From contig NZ_JAVRIC010000020.1 in assembly GCF_031846245.1 (NCBI RefSeq), positions 21,177 through 85,176 on the forward strand: 64,000 nt of DNA, read 5' to 3'. Source of the DNA: Banduia mediterranea (lineage in GTDB: Bacteria; Pseudomonadota; Gammaproteobacteria; Nevskiales; Nevskiaceae). A program made the position numbers and the translations under genes. Position 1 is the stretch's first letter; every line of letters starts with the position of its first letter. Below the pieces are notes generated by a model, which worked only from the letters and a program-made list of their open reading frames with translations, did no database searches and was not told the origin of the DNA. Of this stretch, positions 1 to 8,524 are shown piece by piece.

Positions 1-2041
1 GGTCGTCGACGAAAGCGCCGTGCACGCGATTGATGCGGCTGGAACCCACCGGGCGATACAACATGTCGCCGTGACCCAGCAAGGTTTCGGCGCCCATTTC
101 ATCGAGAATCGTGCGTGAATCCACGCGCGAGGCCACCTGGAACGCCACGCGCGACGGGATATTGGCCTTGATCAGGCCGGTGATGACGTCGACGCTGGGG
201 CGCTGGGTCGCAACGATCAAATGAATACCGGCGGCACGCGCCTTCTGCGCGATACGGGCGATCAGCTCTTCGACCTTCTTGCCGACGACCATCATCATGT
301 CCGCAAGCTCGTCGATGATGACCACGATCGCCGGCACCGCGTCCAGATACACCGGTTCCGGCGTTTCGCCGTCCTCGAACAGATCCATGTCCGGCTTGGG
401 CGCCAAGGGGTCGATCAGCGGCTTGCCGGCGGCCACCGCGTCCGCGATCTTGCGATTCAGGCCGGCCAGATTGCGCACCCCGATTTGCGTCATCAGACGG
501 TAGCGGCGTTCCATTTCGCCGACACACCAGCGCAGCGCATTGGCGGCATCCTTCATGTCAGTCACGACCGGCGTCAGCAGATGCGGAATGCCTTCGTAGA
601 CCGACAGCTCCAACATCTTCGGGTCGATCAGGATCAGGCGCACCTGATCGGCCGTGGCCCGATACAGGATCGACAGAATCATCACGTTGATCGCCACCGA
701 CTTGCCGGCACCGGTGGTGCCGGCCACCATCAAATGCGGCATCTTCGCCAGATCGATCACGACCGGATGGCCCGCGATGTCCTTGCCCAGCGCCAACGTG
801 ACCGGTGAAGCCGAATTCTGATACGCCGGCCCGGATAGGATTTCAGAAAGCTGCACCATATCCCGGTGGTGGTTCGGGATTTCCAGGCCGATGACGGACT
901 TGCCTTCGACCACCTCGATCACACGCACGCTGGCCACGGACAGCGCACGCGCAAGATCCTTGGACAGATTCGTGACCTGGGAGCCCTTGACGCCCGGTGC
1001 CGGCTGCAATTCGAAACGCGTCACTACCGGCCCCGGCTGTGCTGCGACCACGGTGGCGGTGACACCGAAGTCGGCCAGATGCTGCTCCACGTCACGCGAA
1101 ATGCGCTCCAGATCAACCCCGCTGAAACCCTGCACCGACGGTCGCGGCGCATCGAGCATCGAAAGCGGCGGCAGCGGATCACCGGTAAACGGCGGCACCT
1201 CCACCTCGGCTTCCTCGGTGATCGGCAGACTCAGCTGCATTTCGGCCGCGGCGTTGGGAGCCTTGCGCCGCTTCTTCAGTTCGCGTTGCAAGGACGGCGA
1301 ACTTTCGACCGGCGCCTCCGGACGTGCGCCGTTGGCGAGTGGCGGCGGCGACAGACTGAGCTCGCGTCGGTCCACGGCGAGCTTCGCGGAGTCCCGCGCC
1401 TTGTCACGTGCGGCGGCCGCCTCGGACCGGCGCCGGCGCCAGGACTGCCAGCCATTGAGCAGCACTTCACCCACACGGTCGAACAACATCAGCCAGGAGA
1501 ACGTCAGCGCGATCGGCAGCGACGCGGCCAGCAAGGTCAGCAACAGCAGGCTCGCGCCGACCGTGCTCAATACGCCGACCAGCGTGTCCGCCAGCATCTG
1601 GCCGCTGATGCCGCCGCTGCCCTGCGGCACCCAATTGGGTGAGGCCCCCACGTGCTGCGCGAACAAGGCCGCGGTGCAGGCCACGGTCACGATGGCGGCG
1701 ACGCCCCGCAGCGCCGCCGGTAGCCGGGCGATGAGTGGGTTGCGCAGGCTGCGGTAGGCATTGAGCCCCAGCGCAAAGACCAGCGCCGGCACCAGATAGG
1801 CCACATAGCCCAGCAGCGACAGCAGTACGTCGGCGATCCAGGCTCCGGTCACGCCAATCAGGTTATGGATGCGGCCGCCGTCACCACTCGACGACCAGCC
1901 GGGATCGCCCGGGCTGTAGCTGAACAGCGCGACCAGCAAAAATACGGACAGACCCAGCGCCGTGGCGAACAAGGCCTCGTGCAGCAGGCGTTCGATCCAG
2001 CCGGGCCCGGTATCTACGGCCTGAGATTTGGGCTTTGGCAC
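1..2041 (-). CDS. ftsK: DNA translocase FtsK (3' part beyond window edge)
   Basis: This is the DNA pump that acts at the division septum to clear and resolve chromosome termini. 680 residues are visible and the C-terminal end, including the gamma/winged-helix domain, lies outside the window. The N-terminus carries several hydrophobic segments (first around residues 24-43, [13 protein letters not shown]...), then a linker, then the RecA-like motor. The Walker A motif GTTGAGKS has its lysine at about residue 447, the Walker B-like stretch is [13 protein letters not shown], and [13 protein letters not shown] follows. The start is GTG at 2041 (MPKPKSQ): an in-frame TGA lies 17 codons upstream and no ATG or TTG intervenes. 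It diverges from the small gene at 2210 across a 168-bp gap that holds an extended -10 promoter and a perfect palindrome. Confidence 0.95.
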   Translation of the reverse strand, partial: MPKPKSQAVDTGPGWIERLLHEALFATALGLSVFLLVALFSYSPGDPGWSSSGDGGRIHNLIGVTGAWIADVLLSLLGYVAYLVPALVFALGLNAYRSLRNPLIARLPAALRGVAAIVTVACTAALFAQHVGASPNWVPQGSGGISGQMLADTLVGVLSTVGASLLLLTLLAASLPIALTFSWLMLFDRVGEVLLNGWQSWRRRRSEAAAARDKARDSAKLAVDRRELSLSPPPLANGARPEAPVESSPSLQRELKKRRKAPNAAAEMQLSLPITEEAEVEVPPFTGDPLPPLSMLDAPRPSVQGFSGVDLERISRDVEQHLADFGVTATVVAAQPGPVVTRFELQPAPGVKGSQVTNLSKDLARALSVASVRVIEVVEGKSVIGLEIPNHHRDMVQLSEILSGPAYQNSASPVTLALGKDIAGHPVVIDLAKMPHLMVAGTTGAGKSVAINVMILSILYRATADQVRLILIDPKMLELSVYEGIPHLLTPVVTDMKDAANALRWCVGEMERRYRLMTQIGVRNLAGLNRKIADAVAAGKPLIDPLAPKPDMDLFEDGETPEPVYLDAVPAIVVIIDELADMMMVVGKKVEELIARIAQKARAAGIHLIVATQRPSVDVITGLIKANIPSRVAFQVASRVDSRTILDEMGAETLLGHGDMLYRPVGSSRINRVHGAFVDD

Positions 2042-2083
2042 AGAAACTGCGGAATTACGATACGTGGATGAATCAGTCGTGCA

Positions 2084-2092
2084 AGTATATCA
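2084..2092 (-). promoter_or_regulatory. Extended -10 promoter of ftsK (TGATATACT)
   Basis: On the minus strand the sequence reads TGATATACT, an extended -10 element (TGn plus TATACT), about 43 bp before the GTG start of ftsK. No good -35 hexamer is present at 17 bp, as expected for extended -10 promoters. The predicted transcript would have a leader of about 36 nt. Confidence 0.5.
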
Positions 2093-2099
2093 GTGCGTC

Positions 2100-2119
2100 C
2101 GCCTGAGCCGGCTCAGGCG
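2100..2119. repeat. Perfect 20-bp palindrome in the ftsK divergent promoter region
   Basis: The half-site CGCCTGAGCC is followed directly by its reverse complement GGCTCAGGCG with no spacer. It lies immediately upstream of the ftsK extended -10 element, where an operator would sit. It does not match a LexA box (CTGT-N8-ACAG). Two weaker inverted repeats follow on the other side of the gap, CCTCAT-CA-ATGAGG at 2156-2169 and GGAGC...GCTCC at 2180-2196, just before the 2210 gene. Confidence 0.6.
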
Positions 2120-2209
2120 CGGGCCGACCTCGTACTTGAATAATTGCACCGGAACCCTCATCAATGAGGCAGGTCTACAGGAGCATACGAGGCTCCGGGG
2201 GTCCGCAGC

Positions 2210-2545
2210 ATGCCAAACGAAATCCGCCATTTCATTCTCACGCCTGCCGGTACGGTGCGCGAGTTCTCGCCCGACGAGGCCGCCCAGGTCGCGACCGGCA
2301 GTGATACGCTGCCCGAATTCGCCAAGCACCGCCTGCGCTACCTGCAGGTCACCGTCGAAAGCGACAACGGCGCGGAAATTCGCGTGCAAACCGCCGGCGC
2401 CTGCATCGAATTCGACGAAACCGGGCGTATCGCCTCGGCCGATGCCCCGGAGAGCGCGGACGAACGCCTCAGCAAGTTCGAATATGACACCTGCATTCAA
2501 TGGGCCTTGCGCGAAATTCCGGCGACTGCCATCACATTTCACTAG
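2210..2545 (+). CDS. Hypothetical protein, 111 aa
   Basis: I do not recognise a family. The protein is soluble-looking, acidic and has no signal peptide or membrane segment. It opens MPNEIRHFILTPAG and contains a short beta-rich stretch (RYLQVTVESDNGAEIRVQ), then a helix-rich C-terminal part (SADERLSKFEYDTCIQWAL). The ATG at 2210 has a weak GGGGGT ribosome-binding site seven bases upstream. The codon use matches its neighbours and it is followed after 33 bases by the GNAT-like gene at 2579, so the two are probably co-transcribed. It is likely a real gene because the frame is open over its full length, it has a start with a plausible ribosome-binding site, and it sits in a same-strand run with aat and bpt. 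Confidence 0.7.
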   Translation: MPNEIRHFILTPAGTVREFSPDEAAQVATGSDTLPEFAKHRLRYLQVTVESDNGAEIRVQTAGACIEFDETGRIASADAPESADERLSKFEYDTCIQWALREIPATAITFH

Positions 2546-2578
2546 ACGGAAATCACCGTTTTGCCGCAGCCTGAATCC

Positions 2579-3733
2579 ATGAAGCTGCGGCATGTCTCCT
2601 CGATCAGTTCGGTTTCCGCCGAAGCCTGGGATCGCCAGTTCGATCCGGACTATCCGTTTACCCGGCACGCCTTTCTGGCGGCGTTGGAGCGTCACGGCTG
2701 CGTGGGCGCTGGAACGGGCTGGGAACCCTGCCATCTGCTGGCGGAAACCGAGGCCGGCCAACTGCTTGGTGCGGTCCCGCTGTACCTGAAAACCCATTCC
2801 TACGGTGAGTTCGTATTCGATTTCAGCTGGGCCAATGCCAGTCATCAGCTCGGCAAGCCGTACTACCCGAAACTGGTCAGCACGATCCCGTTTACGCCGG
2901 TCTGCGGCCCGCGGTTGGGCACGAGCGCAGCGGGTGTGCAATCGGCACTGGGCGAAGCCCTGCTGAACACCACGCGGGACAACAGGCTGTCGTCCACGCA
3001 TCTGCTGTTTCTGGATGAAGCCGCGGCTTCATCCCTGGAAGATCAGGATTTCCTGACGCGCCTCGACGTGCAGTTCCAGTGGTGCAATCGAGACTATGCC
3101 GACTTCGCCGGGTTTCTCGGCGGTCTGTCCAGCGACAAGCGCAAGAAGCTCCAACGCGAGCGTCGCCGCATTCGCGAAGCCGGCCTGCACTTCCGGCATT
3201 GCCGGGGCGAAGACCTCAGCGAATCGGACTGGCATGACATCTACGCGCTTTATGCCAATACCTATGCCGAGCGTGGACAAAGCCCCTATCTGAGCCTGGA
3301 TTTCTTTCTCGACTACGGCCGGACCGCCCATTCCCCGATGCGGGTATTGAGTGCACATGACGGCGAGCGACGCGTGGCCGCGGCCATCTGCCTGCACGGT
3401 GGCGACACGCTCTACGGCCGCAATTGGGGCGCACGAGGCTACTACCACAGCCTGCATTTCGAGACTTGCTACTATCAAGGCATCGAGTTCTGCATCCGCG
3501 AAGGCCTGTCGCGTTTCGACGCCGGTGTTCAGGGGGCGCACAAGCTGGCACGCGGCTTCGACCCGGTGACCACCCGCTCCGCGCACCATCTACAGGATCC
3601 GCGGCTGCACTCCGCAGTGGCGGCATTCTTGCAGCGGGAACGCGAAGCGGTGGAAGCCGAGCGCTGGGATCTGCTCGAACACAGCGCGTTTCGCGCCGCC
3701 GAGCAGGAGCGACAGCGAAGCACCGACGCATGA
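2579..3733 (+). CDS. GNAT/FemAB-like acyltransferase, peptidogalycan biosynthesis family (COG3146-like)
   Basis: A 384-residue protein of the family often annotated as GNAT N-acetyltransferase or peptidogalycan biosynthesis/recognition protein. Typical features are an N-terminal WDRQFDPDYPFTRHAFLAAL region, the VPLYLKTHSYGEFVFDF segment, and a C-terminal GNAT-like part with YGRNWGARGYYHSLHFETCYYQG and FDAGVQGAHKLARGF. The substrate is not known from sequence. The start is taken as ATG 2579 (MKLRHVSS); a TTG at 2561 would add six residues. The stop overlaps the start of aat (ATGA), so translation is probably coupled to the N-degron transferase genes. In pseudomonads a member of this family is also found beside aat. 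Confidence 0.85.
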   Translation: MKLRHVSSISSVSAEAWDRQFDPDYPFTRHAFLAALERHGCVGAGTGWEPCHLLAETEAGQLLGAVPLYLKTHSYGEFVFDFSWANASHQLGKPYYPKLVSTIPFTPVCGPRLGTSAAGVQSALGEALLNTTRDNRLSSTHLLFLDEAAASSLEDQDFLTRLDVQFQWCNRDYADFAGFLGGLSSDKRKKLQRERRRIREAGLHFRHCRGEDLSESDWHDIYALYANTYAERGQSPYLSLDFFLDYGRTAHSPMRVLSAHDGERRVAAAICLHGGDTLYGRNWGARGYYHSLHFETCYYQGIEFCIREGLSRFDAGVQGAHKLARGFDPVTTRSAHHLQDPRLHSAVAAFLQREREAVEAERWDLLEHSAFRAAEQERQRSTDA

Positions 3734-4485
3734 CCACCGACAACCCCATCCGTCTGCACTGGCTGGACCCGCGCAACCCGCGGCAGGCGTTCCCGCCGCC
3801 GGGAAGCGCCATGCGCGACCCCAACGGCCTGCTTGCGATCGGCGGTGATCTCTCGGTCACGCGCATGGTCCGGGCGTATTCCCAGGGCATCTTTCCCTGG
3901 TACAACCCGGATGAGCCGATACTCTGGTGGTGCCCCGACCCACGCGCGGTGCTCGAACCCTCCGCCTTCCGGATATCCCGCAGCTTCGCCAAGACACTGC
4001 GTCGCGGCGATTTCGCCGTTACGCTGAATCATTGCCCGGCGCAGGTTCTGGACGCCTGCGCCGGCCCGCGCCGTGGCAGTCGCGGCACCTGGCTGGGGCC
4101 GGACATGCGCAGCGCCTATCTGGAGTTGCACGAGACCGGCTTCTGCCAGAGCATCGAAGTGTGGCGCCACGGCCGGCTCATCGGCGGGCTTTACGGAGTT
4201 TCGATCGGTCGCGCGTTCTTCGGCGAATCGATGTTTTCACGCGAGCCGGACGCCTCGAAGATCGCCCTCGCCTTTCTGTGTCGCCAGCTCCAGGACTGGC
4301 GCTATGAATTGATCGATTGCCAGATCAGTTCGGAACACCTGCAAAGTCTCGGCGCCGTCGATATCTCGCGCGAACGGTTTCTCGCGATGTTGCGTCAAGC
4401 GGTCGGCGTTCCCGGCAGGACCGGCAAGTGGCGCTTCGAGATTCCAGTGCCCGCGAGCCGCGAGCACCGCCCGGAGGGACCGTGA
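3730..4485 (+). CDS. aat: Leucyl/phenylalanyl-tRNA--protein transferase
   Basis: Aat transfers Leu or Phe from aminoacyl-tRNA to proteins that begin with Lys or Arg, creating N-degrons that ClpS delivers to ClpAP. The 251-residue protein shows the family signatures GLLAIGGDLS, YSQGIFPWY, WWCPDPRAVL, GTWLGPDM and FGESMFSREPDASK. It begins at an ATG that overlaps the upstream stop (ATGA) and ends by overlapping bpt (GTGA), so the three genes form a coupled unit. It has no signal peptide and acts in the cytoplasm. The ClpA and ClpS partners are encoded a few kilobases downstream on the opposite strand. Confidence 0.97.
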   Translation: MTTDNPIRLHWLDPRNPRQAFPPPGSAMRDPNGLLAIGGDLSVTRMVRAYSQGIFPWYNPDEPILWWCPDPRAVLEPSAFRISRSFAKTLRRGDFAVTLNHCPAQVLDACAGPRRGSRGTWLGPDMRSAYLELHETGFCQSIEVWRHGRLIGGLYGVSIGRAFFGESMFSREPDASKIALAFLCRQLQDWRYELIDCQISSEHLQSLGAVDISRERFLAMLRQAVGVPGRTGKWRFEIPVPASREHRPEGP

Positions 4486-5189
4486 CCGACGCCCGCATCC
4501 GGCTCTACCTGGGCACCGACCATGCCTGCGGCTATCTCGACACCCGCACCGCGCGCAGCCTGTTCATCGACCCGAAGCTGCCGCTGGATGCCCGGCGCTA
4601 CGCGATGTTCCTGGATCTGGGATTCCGACGCAGCGGCGATTACGTCTACCGGCCGCATTGCCAGGGTTGCAGCGCCTGCATGCCAGCGCGGGTTCCGGTT
4701 CGGGAATTTGCCCCCGATCGCGCGCAACGGCGCTGCCTGCGGTCCAATCGCGCCGTCGACGTCACGACCGGCGACGACCTGGATGACGAACACTTCGCGC
4801 TGTACCGCCGCTATCTCGCCGCACGTCATCCCGGCGGCGGCATGGACGCCGATGACCGTGAAGCGTTTCGCAGCTTCCTGGGTTGCCGCTGGCAGCAGCC
4901 GCAGATCTGGGCGTTTCGTGAGCATGGCCGCCTGCTTGCCGGCGCCGTGGTCGACGTGCTGCCGCATGGCCTGTCGGCGGTTTACACCTATTTCGACCCT
5001 GAGCTGCGGCCACGCGGCCTCGGCACTTTCGCCGTGCTGACCGAGATTGCCAAGGCGCGTGAATCCGGTCTGGACTACGTTTATCTGGGCTATTGGGTGC
5101 CCGGCAGCGAGACCATGGACTACAAGCGACGCTTCAGGCCATTGGAGGTTCTCGAAAACGGCCATTGGTCACGAATTGCCGAATGCTGA
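4482..5189 (+). CDS. bpt: Aspartate/glutamate leucyltransferase (Bpt/Ate family)
   Basis: Bpt attaches leucine to N-terminal Asp or Glu and so makes secondary destabilising residues into ClpS substrates. The 235-residue protein has the N-terminal [11 protein letters not shown] segment, the Cys-rich CQGCSAC motif, and the C-terminal [20 protein letters not shown] signature typical of bacterial arginyl/leucyltransferases. The GTG start at 4482 overlaps the aat stop (GTGA) and has GGAGG at 4473-4477, four bases before it. E. coli lacks this gene, while many other gammaproteobacteria have it next to aat and infA, as here. Leucyl rather than arginyl specificity is inferred from known bacterial members. 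Confidence 0.93.
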   Translation: MTDARIRLYLGTDHACGYLDTRTARSLFIDPKLPLDARRYAMFLDLGFRRSGDYVYRPHCQGCSACMPARVPVREFAPDRAQRRCLRSNRAVDVTTGDDLDDEHFALYRRYLAARHPGGGMDADDREAFRSFLGCRWQQPQIWAFREHGRLLAGAVVDVLPHGLSAVYTYFDPELRPRGLGTFAVLTEIAKARESGLDYVYLGYWVPGSETMDYKRRFRPLEVLENGHWSRIAEC

Positions 5190-5204
5190 GCGAATGCCGA
5201 TAAT
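5176..5204 (+). promoter_or_regulatory. Candidate sigma70 promoter of infA
   Basis: TTGCCG at 5176-5181 and GATAAT at 5199-5204 are separated by 17 bp. The following GGCGCGC is a GC-rich discriminator of the kind seen on stringently controlled promoters. The predicted start near 5211 gives a leader of about 25 nt. The promoter overlaps the end of bpt, so infA can be expressed independently of aat-bpt. Confidence 0.55.
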
Positions 5205-5235
5205 GGCGCGCTTTTTTTCGAAACCCGAAGGCTCC

Positions 5236-5454
5236 ATGCCCAAAGAAGATCATATTGAAATGGAAGGTACGGTCCTTGAGACCCTGCCCAACACCACGTT
5301 CCGTGTAAAGCTCGAGAATGGTCACGTCGTGACCGCTCACATCTCCGGCCGCATGCGCAAGCATTACATCCGCATACTCAGAGGCGACAAGGTCAAGCTG
5401 GAAATGACCCCCTACGACCTCAGCAAGGCCCGCATTACCTACCGGGACAAATAA
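5236..5454 (+). CDS. infA: Translation initiation factor IF-1
   Basis: IF-1 binds the ribosomal A site during initiation. The 72-residue protein is a single S1/OB fold with the conserved [19 protein letters not shown] and [20 protein letters not shown] segments and the terminal [10 protein letters not shown]. Its length matches the family. The ATG at 5236 begins MPKEDHIE. The same frame is open further upstream, but that part overlaps bpt and does not look like IF-1. It lies 46 bp after bpt and has its own candidate promoter. No intrinsic terminator is obvious directly after it. Confidence 0.98.
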   Translation: MPKEDHIEMEGTVLETLPNTTFRVKLENGHVVTAHISGRMRKHYIRILRGDKVKLEMTPYDLSKARITYRDK

Positions 5455-5696
5455 GCGTCCCGGTGTTGTCGCCGCCTTCATCGTCAGAATGCGGCTGCTT
5501 CGATTCCCAAACTGCATGACTGCGACCGTCCCGAACGACGTTCGCGGTTTTGTCGTGTCCGTTGTCCGGATTCATGTCGGACACATTGGGGAGGCGGCCC
5601 GGAACCAAAGCGTCAATCGGTGGGCGGGTATGGATTCCACGTCCCCGCTGCGCGCGCGCCGGAAGGGCGACTTTGCCAGTCGCCTCGGCGAACGCG
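5455..5696. other. Convergent intergenic region infA/clpA
   Basis: About 240 bp between infA and the clpA terminator. I see no coding sequence. One stem-loop, GGCGACT-TTGCC-AGTCGCC, lies at 5666-5684 without a following T tract. In E. coli a tRNA-Ser gene (serW) occupies this place, and I looked for one on both strands without success. Confidence 0.5.
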
Positions 5697-5720
5697 AAAA
5701 AAAGCGGCCCGAAGGCCGCT
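5697..5720 (-). terminator. Intrinsic terminator of clpA
   Basis: On the minus strand AGCGGCC-TTCG-GGCCGCT is followed by seven T residues. The stem is perfect, the loop is a stable TTCG tetraloop, and the structure lies 28 bp after the clpA stop codon. Confidence 0.92.
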
Positions 5721-5748
5721 GTGATGATCAAGCTTGCTGAACACCCGA

Positions 5749-8022
5749 TCAGGCGATCTCAAGCTGCGCAATCTGCTCGCGACTTTCGATCTCGAAGCTC
5801 AAGGCATCGTCAGTCACGCTGACCACAACCCGGCCGCCACCGGAGAGCTTGCCGAACAACAGCTCTTCGGCCAGCGGTCGCTTGATGTTTTCCTGTATGA
5901 CCCGCGCCATCGGCCGCGCACCCATCTTGATGTCGAAGCCGTTGTCGGCCAGCCAGATGCGGGCATCCTCGTCCACCGTCAGGCGAACAGCCTTGGACCC
6001 CAGCTGTTCCTCGAGTTGCAGCAGGAACTTGTCGACCACCCGGAACACCGCTTCCTTGGGCAGCGCGGCGAACGGCACGATCGCATCCAGTCGGTTGCGG
6101 AATTCCGGCGTAAAGGCCTTGCGGATGATTTCCATGGCGTCGCTGGTGTTGTCCTGCTCCGAGAAACCGATCGAACGCCGCGCCACCTGTTCCGCGCCGG
6201 CATTGGTCGTCATGATCAGGATGACGTTGCGGAAATCCACGTGGCGTCCGTTGTTGTCCGTCAGCGTGCCGTGATCCATGACCTGCAACAACAGATTGAA
6301 CACATCCGGATGCGCCTTCTCGACCTCGTCGAGCAATACCACGGCGTGCGGATGCTTGAGCACCTGGTCGGTCAGCAAACCGCCTTGGTCGAATCCGACG
6401 TAACCCGGAGGCGCACCGATCAGGCGCGAGATGGTGTGCCGCTCCATGTACTCGGACATGTCGAAGCGGATCATCTCGATACCGAGCAGTGAAGCCAGCT
6501 GGCGCGTGACTTCGGTCTTGCCGACACCGGTAGGGCCGGCCAACAGGAACGAACCGATCGGCTTGTCCGGATTGCCGAGGCCGGAGCGCGACATCTTGAT
6601 GCTCGAAGTCAGCGCGTTGACGGCGTCGTCCTGCCCGTAGATCACGAGCTTGAGGTCGCGTTCCAGCGAGGCCAGACGATCACGATCGGAGCTGGTCACC
6701 GCCTTCGGCGGGATTCGCGCGATGCGCGCCACGGTGTCCTCGATGTCCTTGACCTGCACGGTCTTGCGCTTGCGGCCTTCCGGCAGCAGGCGCAGGCGTG
6801 CCGCAGCCTCGTCGATGATGTCGATGGCCTTGTCCGGCAGGTGCCGGTCGGTGATGTGCCGAGCCGACAGCTGAACCGCCGCTTCCAGCGCCGGGCGCGT
6901 GAAATGCACCTGGTGATGTTCTTCGAACCGTTCCTTGAGCCCTTCGAGAATCTTGATGGTGTCGGTGACGGACGGCTCGACCACGTCGATCTTCTGGAAG
7001 CGCCGCGCCAGGGCGCGGTCCTTCTCGAACACGCCGCGGTATTCCTGGTAGGTGGTCGAACCGATGCAGCGCAGTTCGCCGGAGGACAGCAGCGGCTTGA
7101 GCAGGTTGGAGGCATCCATGACGCCGCCACTGGCGGCGCCGGCACCGATGATGGTGTGGATTTCGTCGATGAACAGGATCGCGCCCTTGCGCTCGCCCAG
7201 CTCGGCGAGCACGCCCTTCAGGCGCTTCTCGAAATCACCGCGGTATTTGGTGCCGGCGATCAGCGAGCCGAGGTCGAGGCTGTAGACCACACCGCCCTTG
7301 AGCAGATCCGGCACGCGGTTCTGTGTGATCAGCCAGGCCAGACCCTCGGCGATGGCGGTCTTGCCGACACCGGCCTCGCCGACCAGCAGCGGATTGTTCT
7401 TGCGCCGCCGGCACAGCGTCTGCATGACGCGCTCGATTTCCAGCTCGCGCCCGATCAGCGGGTCGATCTTGCCCTTCTTGGCGCGCTCGTTGAGGTTGGT
7501 GGCGAACTGCTCCAAGGCGGGCTGCTCGCCGCCGGCGGCCGCTTCCTTGTCGGCGGACTCCCCGGACTGCGGGGCTTCGTTCTCGCCCGAGACCTTGGAA
7601 ATACCGTGCGAGATGTAATTGACCACGTCGAGGCGCGATACCCCCTGCTCACCGAGCAGATAGACCGCCTGCGTGTCCTTCTCGCTGAAGATCGCGACCA
7701 GGACGTTGAGCGTGGAGACCTGCTTCTTGCCGGCCGACTGCACGTGGTAGATCGCGCGCTGCAGAACGCGCTGGAACGACAGCGTGGGCTGAACGTCGCG
7801 TTCCTCGCCGTCAGCCACCTTTTGCACGTTCTGGCGAATGTAGTCACGCAGACCCTGCTCCAGCGCTTCGAGATCGGCGCCCGAGGCGCCCAGCACCTCG
7901 TTGACATTGGCATCGGAGAGCAGCGCCAGCAGCAGGTGCTCGACCGTCAACAGATCGTGACCGTCTCCACGCGCCGACAGGAAGGCGGCGTCCAAGGCTT
8001 TCTGCAATTCATCGCTCAACAT
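5749..8022 (-). CDS. clpA: ATP-dependent Clp protease ATP-binding subunit ClpA
   Basis: ClpA is the AAA+ unfoldase that feeds ClpS-delivered N-degron proteins to ClpP. The 757-residue length matches E. coli. The N domain covers about residues 1-145, where ClpS docks. The first AAA module has Walker A GEAGVGKT at 215-222 and Walker B AILFIDEIHT. The second has Walker A GPTGVGKT at 496-503 and VVLLDEVEKAH. The IGF tripeptide in RRSIGFSEQDN marks the ClpP-docking loop. Its ATG shares one base with the clpS stop (TGATG), so it is translated from the clpS-clpA mRNA. clpP is not in this window. Confidence 0.98.
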   Translation of the reverse strand: MLSDELQKALDAAFLSARGDGHDLLTVEHLLLALLSDANVNEVLGASGADLEALEQGLRDYIRQNVQKVADGEERDVQPTLSFQRVLQRAIYHVQSAGKKQVSTLNVLVAIFSEKDTQAVYLLGEQGVSRLDVVNYISHGISKVSGENEAPQSGESADKEAAAGGEQPALEQFATNLNERAKKGKIDPLIGRELEIERVMQTLCRRRKNNPLLVGEAGVGKTAIAEGLAWLITQNRVPDLLKGGVVYSLDLGSLIAGTKYRGDFEKRLKGVLAELGERKGAILFIDEIHTIIGAGAASGGVMDASNLLKPLLSSGELRCIGSTTYQEYRGVFEKDRALARRFQKIDVVEPSVTDTIKILEGLKERFEEHHQVHFTRPALEAAVQLSARHITDRHLPDKAIDIIDEAAARLRLLPEGRKRKTVQVKDIEDTVARIARIPPKAVTSSDRDRLASLERDLKLVIYGQDDAVNALTSSIKMSRSGLGNPDKPIGSFLLAGPTGVGKTEVTRQLASLLGIEMIRFDMSEYMERHTISRLIGAPPGYVGFDQGGLLTDQVLKHPHAVVLLDEVEKAHPDVFNLLLQVMDHGTLTDNNGRHVDFRNVILIMTTNAGAEQVARRSIGFSEQDNTSDAMEIIRKAFTPEFRNRLDAIVPFAALPKEAVFRVVDKFLLQLEEQLGSKAVRLTVDEDARIWLADNGFDIKMGARPMARVIQENIKRPLAEELLFGKLSGGGRVVVSVTDDALSFEIESREQIAQLEIA

Positions 8023-8339
8023 CAGGCTTTCTCCATCACGGTCAGCAACGGGTGCTGGTTCTGGCGGGCGAAGCTGTTGACCTGGGCCACTTTGGTCTCC
8101 GCTATTTCCGACGGGAAGATGCCCGCCACTCCACGGCCCTGCGTGTGTACCTGCAGCATGATTTGTACCGCTTTTTCATGTGCATGGTGAAAGAACTTCT
8201 GCAGAACCAGTACAACGAACTCCATGGGGGTGAAGTCATCGTTGACCACGATGACCTTGTACATCGGAGGCTGCTGCAGGCGAGGCTTGGCCTCGTCAGT
8301 GACGACATCGAGCAGACCTTCGCGTTGGTTCTCGGACAT
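8022..8339 (-). CDS. clpS: ATP-dependent Clp protease adapter ClpS
   Basis: ClpS recognises N-terminal Leu, Phe, Tyr and Trp and hands such proteins to ClpA. The 105-residue protein has a flexible N-terminal tail of about 25 residues, then [18 protein letters not shown] with the NDD substrate-pocket motif, [20 protein letters not shown], and [18 protein letters not shown]. The start matches the E. coli protein length within a few residues. It is the first gene of clpS-clpA. A promoter just upstream places the predicted transcription start on or beside the ATG, so the mRNA may be leaderless. Confidence 0.97.
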   Translation of the reverse strand: MSENQREGLLDVVTDEAKPRLQQPPMYKVIVVNDDFTPMEFVVLVLQKFFHHAHEKAVQIMLQVHTQGRGVAGIFPSEIAETKVAQVNSFARQNQHPLLTVMEKA

Positions 8340-8345
8340 GGCTCC

Positions 8346-8373
8346 ATCATAGCCGGCCCTCGGACAGTCTCAA
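8346..8373 (-). promoter_or_regulatory. Candidate sigma70 promoter of clpS-clpA (leaderless)
   Basis: TTGAGA (8373-8368) and TATGAT (8351-8346) are separated by 16 bp on the minus strand. Only six bases (GGAGCC) separate the -10 element from the clpS ATG at 8339, so position +1 falls on the A of the start codon. Confidence 0.6.
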
Positions 8374-8524
8374 GCCCCGTCCGCGGGATATTCAAGAAAT
8401 GCGGCCAGGACGACACCATGGCCCGCCGGAATCGCACCGTCGATCGGGGGGAGAACGGCGCTGTCCACCATATTGGGTCGCCGCGCGCGGAATGCAATCC
8501 CAAGGCGCGCGGCCGCCGCGGCCG

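Noticed and set aside
5455..5748. Possible tRNA-Ser between infA and clpA, as in E. coli
   Set aside because: No cloverleaf could be built on either strand; only a stem-loop and the clpA terminator are present.
6841..8190. 449-codon open frame antisense to clpA and clpS
   Set aside because: Spans two well-defined genes and has no family features.
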